DNA of 33,927 nucleotides from a virus, in IMG/VR virus record IMGVR_UViG_3300020055_001573, positions 1-33,927 of that record; one strand, 5' to 3'. Position numbers and translations under genes: made by a program. Of this stretch, positions 7,172 through 14,626 are shown in pieces (position 1 is the first letter of the stretch; each line of letters opens with the position of its first letter). Below the pieces are notes generated by a model, which made no database searches, was not told where the DNA came from, and was given only the letters and a program-made list of their open reading frames with translations.

Positions 7172-7698
7172 TTTACATCTATCATTTGTTGAAATAATTT
7201 TGTAGCAAAATCAAAACATATTTTTGCTTCATCTGCCATAGAATCGTTGCAACGAGATCTAATCGATTCTTTTAGACTATCGACATCTGTTTCAAATTGA
7301 TATAAACGACCTTCGCCAGGAACTTTTTTTGAAATCATTTGTCCGCCGCTTGCATCTCCCATATGCCTAACGTAAATATGGGCCATTAATTTATCTGGAT
7401 CGTCTTTTATAGACATAAGATGATCCATATAGTCTTTGACAACCGGAAGTAACGGAGGTTGATTCGGATTCGTTTCGCCCCATAGTTCTTGATAGTCTTG
7501 GTGTATTGCGGGTGCTCTTCTTGTGTCTAACAGATTGTGTAACATACTTAAAGTTTCTAATAAATTATACTGAGGGTGCAGATTAAAAAGAAATGTAGCA
7601 TATCTTTCATTTGATATGTCACCGCTCATTAGTTCTTTTACAAACTCTTGGCGTTCTGCATTTTTATGATGTTCCCAAGTTAATTCTTTTAGACTCAT
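7168..7698 (-). CDS. ho1: Heme oxygenase (biliverdin-forming)
   Basis: 176 residues, shorter than cyanobacterial Ho1 (about 240) and like phage heme oxygenases. H11 in the HKNAE segment is the expected proximal heme ligand (H-x-x-A-E). HIYVRHMGDASGGQMI contains the G-D-x-S-G-G helix that binds the oxygen side of heme. It would cleave heme to biliverdin, CO and iron, feeding the bilin reductase two genes downstream. The start overlaps clpS by four bases (ATGA) and the stop overlaps the hydrolase by four. Confidence 0.92.
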   Translation of the reverse strand: MSLKELTWEHHKNAERQEFVKELMSGDISNERYATFLFNLHPQYNLLETLSMLHNLLDTRRAPAIHQDYQELWGETNPNQPPLLPVVKDYMDHLMSIKDDPDKLMAHIYVRHMGDASGGQMISKKVPGEGRLYQFETDVDSLKESIRSRCNDSMADEAKICFDFATKLFQQMIDVK

Positions 7699-8006
7699 TC
7701 TTCTTCTACTCTTACCTGAAGTGGAAATCCGTGTGATCTACTTGCATTAGTAGCTTCTAAGGATTTAGTTTCTGCTATTTCGTACTTATACGTGCCTACG
7801 ATGGCTGAACCTTCATTATGAATTTGCATACATAAATTTTCTGCACCTGATTGGCTATGCTTAAAGATTTCCTGTAAAACACCAATTACCCATTCCATTG
7901 GTGTAGCATCGTCATTGAGCATAATAACATTATATAGTGAAGGCTCTTTAATTTCTTTTTTGATTTTTTCGTCAATAATGACATCTTGTGTAGTATTAGT
8001 ATTCAT
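7695..8006 (-). CDS. clpS: ClpS adaptor of the ClpAP protease
   Basis: 103 residues, close to bacterial ClpS (about 106). Family blocks are present in order: a flexible acidic N-terminus, YNVIMLNDDATPMEWVIGVL, IFKHSQSGAENLCMQIHNEG, VGTYKYEIAETKS and GFPLQVRVEE. The NDD-TPMEW loop and the helix after it form the N-degron pocket in known ClpS proteins. Phage ClpS could redirect host ClpAP toward or away from N-end-rule substrates. AAGGAG precedes the ATG, and a strong stem-loop at 8025-8046 lies in the leader between hsp20 and this gene. Confidence 0.93.
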   Translation of the reverse strand: MNTNTTQDVIIDEKIKKEIKEPSLYNVIMLNDDATPMEWVIGVLQEIFKHSQSGAENLCMQIHNEGSAIVGTYKYEIAETKSLEATNASRSHGFPLQVRVEEE

Positions 8007-8024
8007 TTTATCTCCTTTAAAGAT

Positions 8025-8046
8025 GGGGGAGTATAAAAACTCCCCC
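8025..8046 (-). terminator. GC-rich stem-loop between hsp20 and clpS
   Basis: Perfect 8-bp stem GGGGGAGT with ACTCCCCC around a 6-base loop. The loop on the minus strand is TTTTAT and no U-run follows the stem, so it is more likely a partial terminator, processing site or 3' stabiliser of hsp20 mRNA than a full terminator. Confidence 0.6.
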
Positions 8047-8054
8047 TAGACAGA

Positions 8055-8516
8055 TTACTTGCTGTCTAATTCGCCTTCGATATAAGAATTATCTTGAATC
8101 TTAATTTTCTTAGGCTGTAGTTCTTCTGGAACTTCACGCTTCAAGTGGATGTTTAGCATACCTAATTCAAGATTTGCACAATGCACTTCTACGTGATCAG
8201 CAAGTGTAAACTCTCTACGGAAGTTGCGTCCGCCGATTCCTTTGTGTAGGTAGTTTACTGTTTCATCGCCTTTCGGAGATGTACCTTCTACTCTCAAAAT
8301 GTTACCATCTTTGGTTACATCTAAGTTATCCATACCAAAGCCTGCAACCGCAAGAGAGATCATATACTCGTCTTCGTTGATTTGTGCAATGTTGTATGGA
8401 GGGTAACCATTTGATGCGCTATTTGCAAAACGTGCTTCCATTTCATCAAATAGTCTATCAAAGCCAATAGTTGCTCTGTGAAAGTTAGGTAGGTCTAGAG
8501 TTGTTAGTCTTGTCAT
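8055..8516 (-). CDS. hsp20: Small heat-shock protein (Hsp20/IbpA family)
   Basis: 153 residues. The start TRLTTLDLPNFHRATIGFDR resembles IbpA. An alpha-crystallin domain covers about residues 40-135: YNIAQINEDEYMISLAVAGF, LDVTKDGNILRVEG, HKGIGGRNFRREFTLADHVE and ANLELGMLNIHLKREVPEE. The C-terminal PKKIKI is the I-x-I/V-type anchoring motif. It is an ATP-independent holdase that binds unfolding proteins; T4-like marine phages often carry one. It is first in the hsp20-clpS-ho1 operon, with AAGGAG seven bases from the ATG. Confidence 0.95.
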   Translation of the reverse strand: MTRLTTLDLPNFHRATIGFDRLFDEMEARFANSASNGYPPYNIAQINEDEYMISLAVAGFGMDNLDVTKDGNILRVEGTSPKGDETVNYLHKGIGGRNFRREFTLADHVEVHCANLELGMLNIHLKREVPEELQPKKIKIQDNSYIEGELDSK

Positions 8517-8550
8517 TTTGTTTCTCCTTTAATAAGCAAGATTAATGTAA

Positions 8551-8580
8551 GGACCCTTTCGGCGTCCAAGTTTATTTATC
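8551..8580 (-). promoter_or_regulatory. Late promoter GATAAATA plus 5' stem-loop
   Basis: GATAAATA at 8580-8573. Five bases later there is a hairpin GGAC...GTCC (8567-8551) with an inner GCC-GAAA-GG segment, i.e. a GNRA tetraloop. It would place the hsp20-clpS-ho1-hydrolase-bilin reductase operon under late control. Confidence 0.55.
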
Positions 8581-9721
8581 ATTTGCCAATCGTACTCGAT
8601 TCATAAATTGCATTATGAGTTTGAGTACAACGAACAAATGTTGTACACTTTGACAAGTGCTTCAATCGCACTGCCCCAGCATATGTGCAGGTGGATCTAA
8701 CACCCCCGAGGATCTCTTGTACAGTATCTGCTACGGATCCTTTGTAAGGTACTAGAACCGTCCTGCCTTCTGACGAGCGATAATCTTTCAACCCGCCAAA
8801 ATGCTTTTCGTTTGCGCTTTTACTACTCATACCGTAGAATTGCACAAACTTCTTTTCTTCATAAACGGACTCAAAGAATCCGTCATCTGTTTTAGTCACT
8901 TCATTAGTTTCGTAAGTCTTAGTGATTACTTCGCCGCCACCTTCATCGTGTCCGGCAAGCATACCACCAAGCATCACAAAGTCAGCACCTGCTGCAAATG
9001 CTTTTGCTACATCGCCTGGAGTTGTACAACCACCATCAGCGATAATATGCCCGCCAAGCCCGTGAGCAGCATCCGCACACTCAATGACTGCGGATAGTTG
9101 CGGATAACCAACACCAGTTTGTATACGTGTCGTACAGACCGACCCAGGGCCAATCCCAACTTTAATAATATCTGCTCCAGCAAGAATAAGTTCCTCCGTC
9201 ATTTCGCCTGTAACAACGTTACCTGCAATGATTACAATGTGTGGATAACGCTGTCTAAAATTGCGCACAAATTCAGCAAAACGTTCTGAATATCCGTTAG
9301 CAACATCAATGCAAACATACTTTAGATTACTGTCTGCTTGTTCATATACATCGCGGAACTTCATTTCGTCTTTGTCTGTAATACCAATGCTCATAGCAAC
9401 ATAGTTGGTACGATTGTAGTCGTCAGTATCAAAGAAGTTTACTAGTTCGTTTACACTATAAGTTTTAACTAGACAAGTAAAAATACCTTCTCTAGCAAGA
9501 CTGTCAGCCATTTCAAATGTGCCAACACCGTCCATATTACTTGCCATAATAGGAACTCCTCGCCAATGACGATGTTCTATATTATCTGGAAAGTCTGGTT
9601 CATAGTTACGGAATGTGTAACCACGTTCTAGATCAACTTCTTTGCGGCTGCCAAGTGTTGAACGCTTAGGACGAATCAAAACGTCCTTATAGTCTAGTTT
9701 TACATCTTCTTCGAGACGCAT
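8579..9721 (-). CDS. guaC: GMP reductase
   Basis: 380 residues and strikingly close to E. coli GuaC (347): [107 protein letters not shown]196 in GSVCTTR is the catalytic Cys. It reduces GMP to IMP with NADPH, moving guanine nucleotides toward adenine nucleotides, which suits a phage with AT-rich DNA. The extra length comes from insertions near residues 40-54 and 262-285. The start has GAGGA upstream. The end overlaps the late motif of the hsp20 operon. Confidence 0.95.
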   Translation of the reverse strand: MRLEEDVKLDYKDVLIRPKRSTLGSRKEVDLERGYTFRNYEPDFPDNIEHRHWRGVPIMASNMDGVGTFEMADSLAREGIFTCLVKTYSVNELVNFFDTDDYNRTNYVAMSIGITDKDEMKFRDVYEQADSNLKYVCIDVANGYSERFAEFVRNFRQRYPHIVIIAGNVVTGEMTEELILAGADIIKVGIGPGSVCTTRIQTGVGYPQLSAVIECADAAHGLGGHIIADGGCTTPGDVAKAFAAGADFVMLGGMLAGHDEGGGEVITKTYETNEVTKTDDGFFESVYEEKKFVQFYGMSSKSANEKHFGGLKDYRSSEGRTVLVPYKGSVADTVQEILGGVRSTCTYAGAVRLKHLSKCTTFVRCTQTHNAIYESSTIGK

Positions 9722-9724
9722 TTT

Positions 9725-9976
9725 CTAGTATCCTCTTTCCTGTTCTTGTTTACGTAGTTTTTTCAACCAACGTGCTCTGCCTGCAGCTTTTGCTTTCTTC
9801 CTTTTTAAGCTAGGTTTAGTATAAAATTCTCTTTCACGTAGTTCTTGAAGTATACCAGCTTCTTGAACTTTCTTTTTAAATTTACGTAATGCAAAATTAA
9901 AGTCTCCATTACGTACTTCAACACTGAGTCCTTTGACATTGTGATCTTGATTGTTGAAATTCTTATTACGTTTCAA
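9725..9976 (-). CDS. rpsU: Ribosomal protein bS21
   Basis: 83 residues. The S21 core is plain: LSVEVRNGDFNFALRKFKKK, EAGILQELREREFYTKPS and a basic tail (LKRKKAKAAGRARWLKKLRK). bS21 sits on the 30S platform near the anti-Shine-Dalgarno and affects initiation; phage copies are known in marine myoviruses. The start is TTG at 9976 with a perfect AGGAGGT four bases upstream. A consensus sigma70 promoter lies inside the preceding gene at 10035-10064. The guaC start follows after three bases, so the two are cotranscribed. Confidence 0.95.
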   Translation of the reverse strand: MKRNKNFNNQDHNVKGLSVEVRNGDFNFALRKFKKKVQEAGILQELREREFYTKPSLKRKKAKAAGRARWLKKLRKQEQERGY

Positions 9977-10361
9977 TTGTACCTCCTAGGTTCGATAAGA
10001 AATCTAGCGTATAATTTCTATTTTTACTAATATGATTATACACTGTATCTTGGCTGTTTGTCAACCAATAAGTTTTAGGTTTTGCAATAAAGTATCCAAG
10101 CAAATCTCTTATATGAGGACTTACGTAATCAACGTCTATAATTGCTAAATCGCATACGCCAAAAACATTAAGTAGCCATTCAACTTCTTTGTCATTATAT
10201 TCTGGCTTGTCATAGATGTAAACATTGATGTCAAAATCTATTTTGCCAAGAAAATCATATTGCAGTGATTTTTGTGTATCAGCAGAAGGATACATCAAAA
10301 GCATTTGATAATTATCATCCCTAAGAATATCAAACGGCGTGATAAGTTGTACTTTAGTCAA
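9966..10361 (-). CDS. Conserved marine phage protein, function unknown
   Basis: 131 residues. The sequence alternates strands and helices: KVQLITPFDILRDDNYQMLL, DFDINVYIYDKPEYNDKEVE, CDLAIIDVDYVSPHIRDLL, AKPKTYWLTNSQDTVYNHI. The acidic strand LAIIDVDY followed by a helix suggests an alpha/beta (Rossmann-like) fold, but no catalytic motif is evident. The 3' end overlaps bS21 by 11 bases and contains that gene's promoter. Starts two bases after the coiled-coil membrane gene ends. Confidence 0.75.
   Translation of the reverse strand: MTKVQLITPFDILRDDNYQMLLMYPSADTQKSLQYDFLGKIDFDINVYIYDKPEYNDKEVEWLLNVFGVCDLAIIDVDYVSPHIRDLLGYFIAKPKTYWLTNSQDTVYNHISKNRNYTLDFLSNLGGTIET
10035..10064 (-). promoter_or_regulatory. 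Consensus sigma70 promoter for bS21
   Basis: TTGACA at 10064-10059, 18-base spacer, TATAAT at 10040-10035. It lies inside the upstream coding region, about 60 bases before the bS21 start. Confidence 0.75.
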
Positions 10362-10363
10362 TA

Positions 10364-12607
10364 TTAAGACTCTTTGTTAATTTTATTAAAGATTGTGTTT
10401 TCTGATTGTTCAGCATTTTGCGAATAACCTTCTTGCTCTTTGTAGTTATCGCTTGTCGAAGTGTCTTCCCAAGGAAGTGAATCAATTAAACCCTTCACAT
10501 ACAGATTTTTATACCTTTTTAGTGTATCGTTAGGATGTTGTTCCTTCCAGGCTGTTTTGCTTGCTTGAAACTGTTCGTCTTTTTCCTTTTCTTCGTACTC
10601 AAGTTCTCTTTTAATTTCTTCAGGGTGTTTAATTTTTTTAGAAACTACTTCGTCGTGTTCGTCTTTGTAGAAGAACTTGTTTCTTGTTGGCGTCCATCCT
10701 TCAGGACGGTCCTCATCAGTCTGTACTTCAGGCTGTTCCATTGTTGTATTTGGAACATCTGTGTCGGTAATATCATCTTCTGATACCACGTCTCCCAAAT
10801 CTGCATCTGTTGTAGTAGTAGGTTCTGTATCATCTACTCTCTCTCCTTCGTCCACTCTGTTGGAAGTGTCTCCTCCATCATTTGTGGCTCTATCATCGGT
10901 AGTATCTCTGCCAACCTCGACGGTGTCATCGGCGGCTGAACTTTCTGTGTTGGAGTCTCCTCTGCTTTCTCTTCCGGTTCTGTCTTCTTCTGTCCTATCT
11001 GATTGTTCATCATTAGGTCTATCAGGTGTTTCATTTAATTTCTCCTCTTCCGCAGGCGGCGTAGGATCGTCAATATCAAAACCAGGGTTGTCATTGATTT
11101 TCTGCGCTCTTAGTCTTTCATATTCTGCCCAGTCGAGCCGATGTCCCTCCTTCTGATCGTCTTTACGTTTGCGATGTAGTTCAAACGTATATTGACTTGC
11201 GATCAAAAGTAACACGGCCAATGGGTCAAAAACAAAGATGATAACTAGTATCACCCAGCGGACTGCTTCTTCTAGTAGGTCTTGGTCTGCTTTCTCTCCG
11301 TAAACAAACTCAGCCAAATATTTTACTGGACCTACTTCAGCTTCTAATTTTCTATATTCTGCTTCTAAGGCATATTTTTCTTCTGTAAGTGTATCAATTT
11401 CTGTGTTAGCATTTTTTATTCTAGCGTTTTGTTCTTCGATTGCAGCATCTATTTCAGCTGCCTTATCTTCTTGTGCTAGTTGCGCTCTTAGTCGTTCAAT
11501 TAATGCTTGTGACTGTGCAACCTGCGATTCTGCACTTTCACGTAGTCTTTGTATTTCATCTCTTGCTGTTTGGATTGCAGGTGATTCAGTTCCTCGAACA
11601 TTGTCTATTTGTGCAAGAATTTCAAGTTCTCTATCCTTAATAGCATCTGTTTGTTCACCTCGTATACGGGAAACAAGCATACCTAGTCTATCACGTTCGT
11701 CTGCCAAGGCATCTTGCGCTTCTTTACGTAAATTACTAATTTGAGAATTTATATCTGTGATTCTAACACGCTGTTGTTCAATCCAAGCATTTACTGCTCT
11801 GCGTGTGTTGTTACCTACAAATCCGTCAGGGTTTGAACCTATTGTTTGTTGTGCTTGTCTAATCTGTTCACGTTCGCCGCTTGCAATTTGTCCTTGTACT
11901 TTGACTATACTTTCTTCAATCTGTGCAATTTGTGCAAGCAGAGGATCTACAGCACTAGTATCTACTACCAAGGCACTGATTCTGTCTTCATACTGGTTTG
12001 CTTGCTCATTAAGCCTACGTAGTTCTTCAGATAAATTAGATAGTTGATCCTCATAAGGTTTTGTTCTAGTCGCATCAGTTTCACGAGCATCAGCTATAAT
12101 TTGATTTTGTTGATCAATAGCAGGCTGTATGCGTTCGAATGCTTTATCTATACGTTCCTGCTCTTTATCAATTTGTGCTTGTATATTCGCATCTGCACCT
12201 ACACCGTTAGATTGTAGATCTTCAATACGTTCTTGTGCTCTTACAACAATACCTTCTTGACGTGCAATCTCTGTTGTAAGCCTTTCAACTTGTGCAACAC
12301 TTTCTTGGCTTGCACTTGTTTGTTCAATGTGTGCTTTAGATAAGAAACCAAATATGCCCATTGAAGTAATAAACATCAAAACAAGCACCGCAACTGTAAG
12401 ATAAGTTTTTAACCACCAAGTTGCTTGCTGCCAATATCTGTGTAGCCATACAGCAGTTACAAGTTTACCAACTTCTAACACACTGCCCATAATAATAATA
12501 GGTATAGCAGCCGCAGCAAAAATAGCCACAAGGCCTGCTACAGAATAATATATTGCCACAGCACTAATAGATAGTGCTGTCAGCATTGTAAGTAATGCAA
12601 ATATCAT
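10364..12607 (-). CDS. Large coiled-coil membrane protein
   Basis: 747 residues. Hydrophobic helices at about 1-50 and 68-90 (TVAVLVLMFITSMGIFGFL) are followed by a long coiled coil (about 95-430) rich in Glu, Gln, Arg and Ala. A third hydrophobic segment near 455-480 (VILVIIFVFDPLAVLLLIA) leads to an acidic Thr/Asp tail and a charged C-terminus. Within the coil, GSNPDGFVGNNTRRAVNAW resembles the G-x-D-G-x-x-G-x-x-T-x-x-A-v core of peptidoglycan-binding domains. That could place the coil in the periplasm between two membrane anchors, for example in lysis timing or superinfection control. No named family is assigned. Confidence 0.8.
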   Translation of the reverse strand: MIFALLTMLTALSISAVAIYYSVAGLVAIFAAAAIPIIIMGSVLEVGKLVTAVWLHRYWQQATWWLKTYLTVAVLVLMFITSMGIFGFLSKAHIEQTSASQESVAQVERLTTEIARQEGIVVRAQERIEDLQSNGVGADANIQAQIDKEQERIDKAFERIQPAIDQQNQIIADARETDATRTKPYEDQLSNLSEELRRLNEQANQYEDRISALVVDTSAVDPLLAQIAQIEESIVKVQGQIASGEREQIRQAQQTIGSNPDGFVGNNTRRAVNAWIEQQRVRITDINSQISNLRKEAQDALADERDRLGMLVSRIRGEQTDAIKDRELEILAQIDNVRGTESPAIQTARDEIQRLRESAESQVAQSQALIERLRAQLAQEDKAAEIDAAIEEQNARIKNANTEIDTLTEEKYALEAEYRKLEAEVGPVKYLAEFVYGEKADQDLLEEAVRWVILVIIFVFDPLAVLLLIASQYTFELHRKRKDDQKEGHRLDWAEYERLRAQKINDNPGFDIDDPTPPAEEEKLNETPDRPNDEQSDRTEEDRTGRESRGDSNTESSAADDTVEVGRDTTDDRATNDGGDTSNRVDEGERVDDTEPTTTTDADLGDVVSEDDITDTDVPNTTMEQPEVQTDEDRPEGWTPTRNKFFYKDEHDEVVSKKIKHPEEIKRELEYEEKEKDEQFQASKTAWKEQHPNDTLKRYKNLYVKGLIDSLPWEDTSTSDNYKEQEGYSQNAEQSENTIFNKINKES

Positions 12608-12648
12608 ATAATATTTAACCCCATATGATCTCCAAATTAAACTGTAAT

Positions 12649-13158
12649 TTAATCATTCCACCTATAATAGATATGATCTCCTATACGGCCAATGAGTTGA
12701 AATCCCCGTGCCCAACTTGGCGCAACATAAGTTGCGTGATAATGTGTAGACCCTTCAGTAATACCTCTAAAGTCACCATAGTTCACAATCATATATGCTG
12801 TTTGTTGTGCTTTGCGCCACGCATCTGTGTCTTTTGGATCGTCTGATTTACCATCACAATACCAACTAAACTGACATTGATTTCGGATAGGAACAGGCTC
12901 CCCTGTTTTCCAGCTAGGTTTATGGCGTCCATCGTACACAACATTACATACCGAATTCGGATATCTACTGTCATCTACTCGATTAAGAACAACATCAGCT
13001 ACAGCAACCTGATCTGCAAAATTAGATCCTCGTGCTTCGTGGTAAATGTTAAGAGCTAGACAATATTCCTCTGGATGCGCATCTTTTGTAAAAAGTTCTT
13101 GAGCATTTGCCGTAGCGGCAACAAACAACATTACTGTTGTCAAAATTAGATGTTTCAT
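12649..13158 (-). CDS. SleB-type cell wall hydrolase
   Basis: 169 residues with a signal peptide (MKHLILTTVMLFVAATANAQ). The Hydrolase_2/SleB core is recognisable: EYCLALNIYHEARGSNFADQ, VAVADVVLNRVDDSRYPNSV, CNVVYDGR, CQFSWYCDGKSDDP, DFRGITEGSTHYHATYVAPS, WARGFQLIGRIGDHIYYRW. E41 in YHEARG is the expected catalytic acid. It cleaves peptidoglycan, probably as an exported endolysin or wall-remodelling enzyme. GAGGGG lies before the ATG. It follows the 142-residue basic gene by 21 bases. Confidence 0.9.
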   Translation of the reverse strand: MKHLILTTVMLFVAATANAQELFTKDAHPEEYCLALNIYHEARGSNFADQVAVADVVLNRVDDSRYPNSVCNVVYDGRHKPSWKTGEPVPIRNQCQFSWYCDGKSDDPKDTDAWRKAQQTAYMIVNYGDFRGITEGSTHYHATYVAPSWARGFQLIGRIGDHIYYRWND

Positions 13159-13179
13159 TGATTTATCCCCTCACGTTAT

Positions 13180-13608
13180 TTACCGGCGCATTCTTGCAAG
13201 ATCTTTTGCTTCATTAGTACCTCGCATAATAGGTACAGCATTAGATTTGTGCATAGTGCCAATGCCAACGATAAGGTCTCCTGTATATTGTTGTGATTCT
13301 TTACGAGGTGCAAATCCTGCAATGTTATTAGATAGGCTAGGATATTGCTTGGTTTCGCGATGTACGGTAGGTTTTGGTTTGTATGTTTCAAACTCTTTTT
13401 TGCGTGGTTTGTGTTCGCCGCGAAGGTACGAAAGATACTGTTCGAACTGCTCGAACTGTGCCGAATGACAGTTTTGTTGCCGCATACGTTTGTTGTATGC
13501 TCGCCATTCTTGTTCTAGTTTAAGTCTTTGATTGTTGGTTAGTTTCTTAGGCTTACGCTTCTTGTAGTTGGTCGTAGTCATATACGGCCCTACTAAATGC
13601 ATCGTCAT
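13180..13608 (-). CDS. Conserved basic marine phage protein
   Basis: 142 residues from ATG 13608, seven bases after CAGGAG. Opens with MTMHLVGPYMTTTNYKKRKP, then a basic region with helices (NNQRLKLEQEWRAYNKRMRQ). The conserved-looking C-terminus is YPSLSNNIAGFAPRKES, QQYTGDLIVGIGTMHKSNAV and EAKDLARMRR. Proteins with this start and end recur in marine phages as hypotheticals. Basic character suggests nucleic-acid or ribosome contact; this is inference. It has the best sigma70 promoter in the window, so it is probably expressed strongly and early. Confidence 0.75.
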   Translation of the reverse strand: MTMHLVGPYMTTTNYKKRKPKKLTNNQRLKLEQEWRAYNKRMRQQNCHSAQFEQFEQYLSYLRGEHKPRKKEFETYKPKPTVHRETKQYPSLSNNIAGFAPRKESQQYTGDLIVGIGTMHKSNAVPIMRGTNEAKDLARMRR

Positions 13609-13614
13609 AATAAA

Positions 13615-13672
13615 ACTCCTGCTATTTTGTTAATAGTGTTACTATTATAGCAGGAGTTTGAGGGGTTGTCAA
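13615..13672 (-). promoter_or_regulatory. Perfect sigma70 promoter inside a 13-bp inverted repeat
   Basis: TTGACA at 13672-13667, 17-base spacer ending TGC, and TATAAT at 13649-13644. Arms AAACTCCTGCTAT (13660-13648) and its exact complement ATAGCAGGAGTTT (13627-13615) flank the start site; the right arm contains the Shine-Dalgarno CAGGAG. A smaller palindrome AATAGT-N3-ACTATT sits between them at 13632-13646. Confidence 0.8.
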
Positions 13673-14166
13673 CTGTTTTTCTTTCCTTCCATTAGAGCGA
13701 CTGCTGCATCGTAATCTTCTTGTGCAATAACACCTTCACGCAACAACTTCTGTCTATTTGCCTCGTGCTTTAGAGCAATCTCTTCTTTTGATCCGCCAAA
13801 GTATGCTACTGCGTGACCTTCTTCAATAAGGATATCTGTAACACGCTCTGCTGGTTGTCCTTCATAGCGTTCTACTTTGAAGTCGCCTAAGATACGTCCG
13901 AACTTGCCTTTCATATCTTCGCCTTTTTTGTTTTCAGTTGTAATTAGTTTGCCGCCATCTTGAAGGAGTTCTTTCAATCTAGCCTTTGCTGCTTCACCAA
14001 ATAGATCTTCTACTTTATCTCTTGTGCGTGATTCAGGAGTATCTATCCCCATAATTCGAACACGTTCATCTCTCAGTGTTACACCAAATCCTAAGTCAAT
14101 ATCTACGTCAACAGTGTCACCGTCGACTACCTTAATAACTGTGACGTCATATTCATTTTGTTGCAT
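13669..14166 (-). CDS. Staphylococcal-nuclease-like (TNase) protein
   Basis: 165 residues, the usual thermonuclease size. VTVIKVVDGDTVDVDIDLGF carries the Ca-binding Asp cluster. R37 and E45 in VRIMGIDTPES and R91 in GKFGRILGDF match the catalytic Arg35, Glu43 and Arg87 of staphylococcal nuclease. Unlike the secreted bacterial enzyme there is no signal peptide, so it acts in the cytoplasm, perhaps on host DNA or RNA. T4-like marine phages often carry one. The promoter of the next gene overlaps its last codons. Confidence 0.9.
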   Translation of the reverse strand: MQQNEYDVTVIKVVDGDTVDVDIDLGFGVTLRDERVRIMGIDTPESRTRDKVEDLFGEAAKARLKELLQDGGKLITTENKKGEDMKGKFGRILGDFKVERYEGQPAERVTDILIEEGHAVAYFGGSKEEIALKHEANRQKLLREGVIAQEDYDAAVALMEGKKNS

Positions 14167-14188
14167 TTTTGCCCTCTCTTGTTAATGC

Positions 14189-14530
14189 TTATTCTTGTGG
14201 CGGTTTGTTACCCCATTTGCGTTCGTATGTGTCGTCTGTTGCATACGAGTCTGCCCATTTGTTTTCTGTAAACTTTGCAAAGTCAATTAACATTAAAATT
14301 TCTTCGTAGTTTTCAGATATCCATTGTTCGTGTTCTGCAAGTTGTTCTTTCATATCTTTTAAGTCACGTGCCATATTGATTTCATCTTCAACTGCCATAC
14401 GACTTGTTAGTTCACTTACTTCCCCCTTGAGTGTTTCTATTGTTTGTGCTTGTTGTGCTGTCCACCATACAAATGCACTTACTTGCATAACGATCGCTAT
14501 AACAACACCTATTCCAAATTTTGCGTTCAT
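14189..14530 (-). CDS. Single-pass membrane protein with coiled coil (spanin-like)
   Basis: 113 residues. N-terminal membrane helix at about 4-25 (KFGIGVVIAIVMQVSAFVWW), then a coiled coil (QTIETLKGEVSELTSRMAVE, ARDLKDMKEQLAEHEQWISE), then a short polar tail. This N-in, coil-out layout resembles i-spanins, but no partner o-spanin lipoprotein is nested here. It sits next to the TNase gene and 97 bases after the porin-like gene. Function is uncertain. Confidence 0.65.
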   Translation of the reverse strand: MNAKFGIGVVIAIVMQVSAFVWWTAQQAQTIETLKGEVSELTSRMAVEDEINMARDLKDMKEQLAEHEQWISENYEEILMLIDFAKFTENKWADSYATDDTYERKWGNKPPQE

Positions 14531-14561
14531 AGGAATTCCTTTACAGTTATATACTACGTTA

Positions 14562-14600
14562 TTTAGTCAAGACTAAAGGGCGATGTTGCCACCGCCCTTT
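14562..14600 (-). terminator. Terminator-like hairpin after the porin gene, with adjacent palindrome
   Basis: Stem AAAGGGCG with CGCCCTTT (14575-14600), 27 bases after the porin stop; the following U-run is short (TTTAGTC). A perfect 7-bp palindrome TTTAGTC-AA-GACTAAA (14562-14577) overlaps it and lies in the leader of the next gene, where it could be an operator. Confidence 0.6.
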
Positions 14601-14626
14601 TACACTGTTTCTTCTATGTGTTTTTC

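Noticed and set aside
10677-11156. Plus-strand Ser/Val-rich frame
   Set aside because: Antisense of the acidic Asp/Thr/Glu tail of the coiled-coil protein.
10364-12607. Tape-measure protein
   Set aside because: Long coil and hydrophobic segments fit loosely, but the anchor layout and an isolated position between bS21 and a wall hydrolase do not suggest a tail gene.
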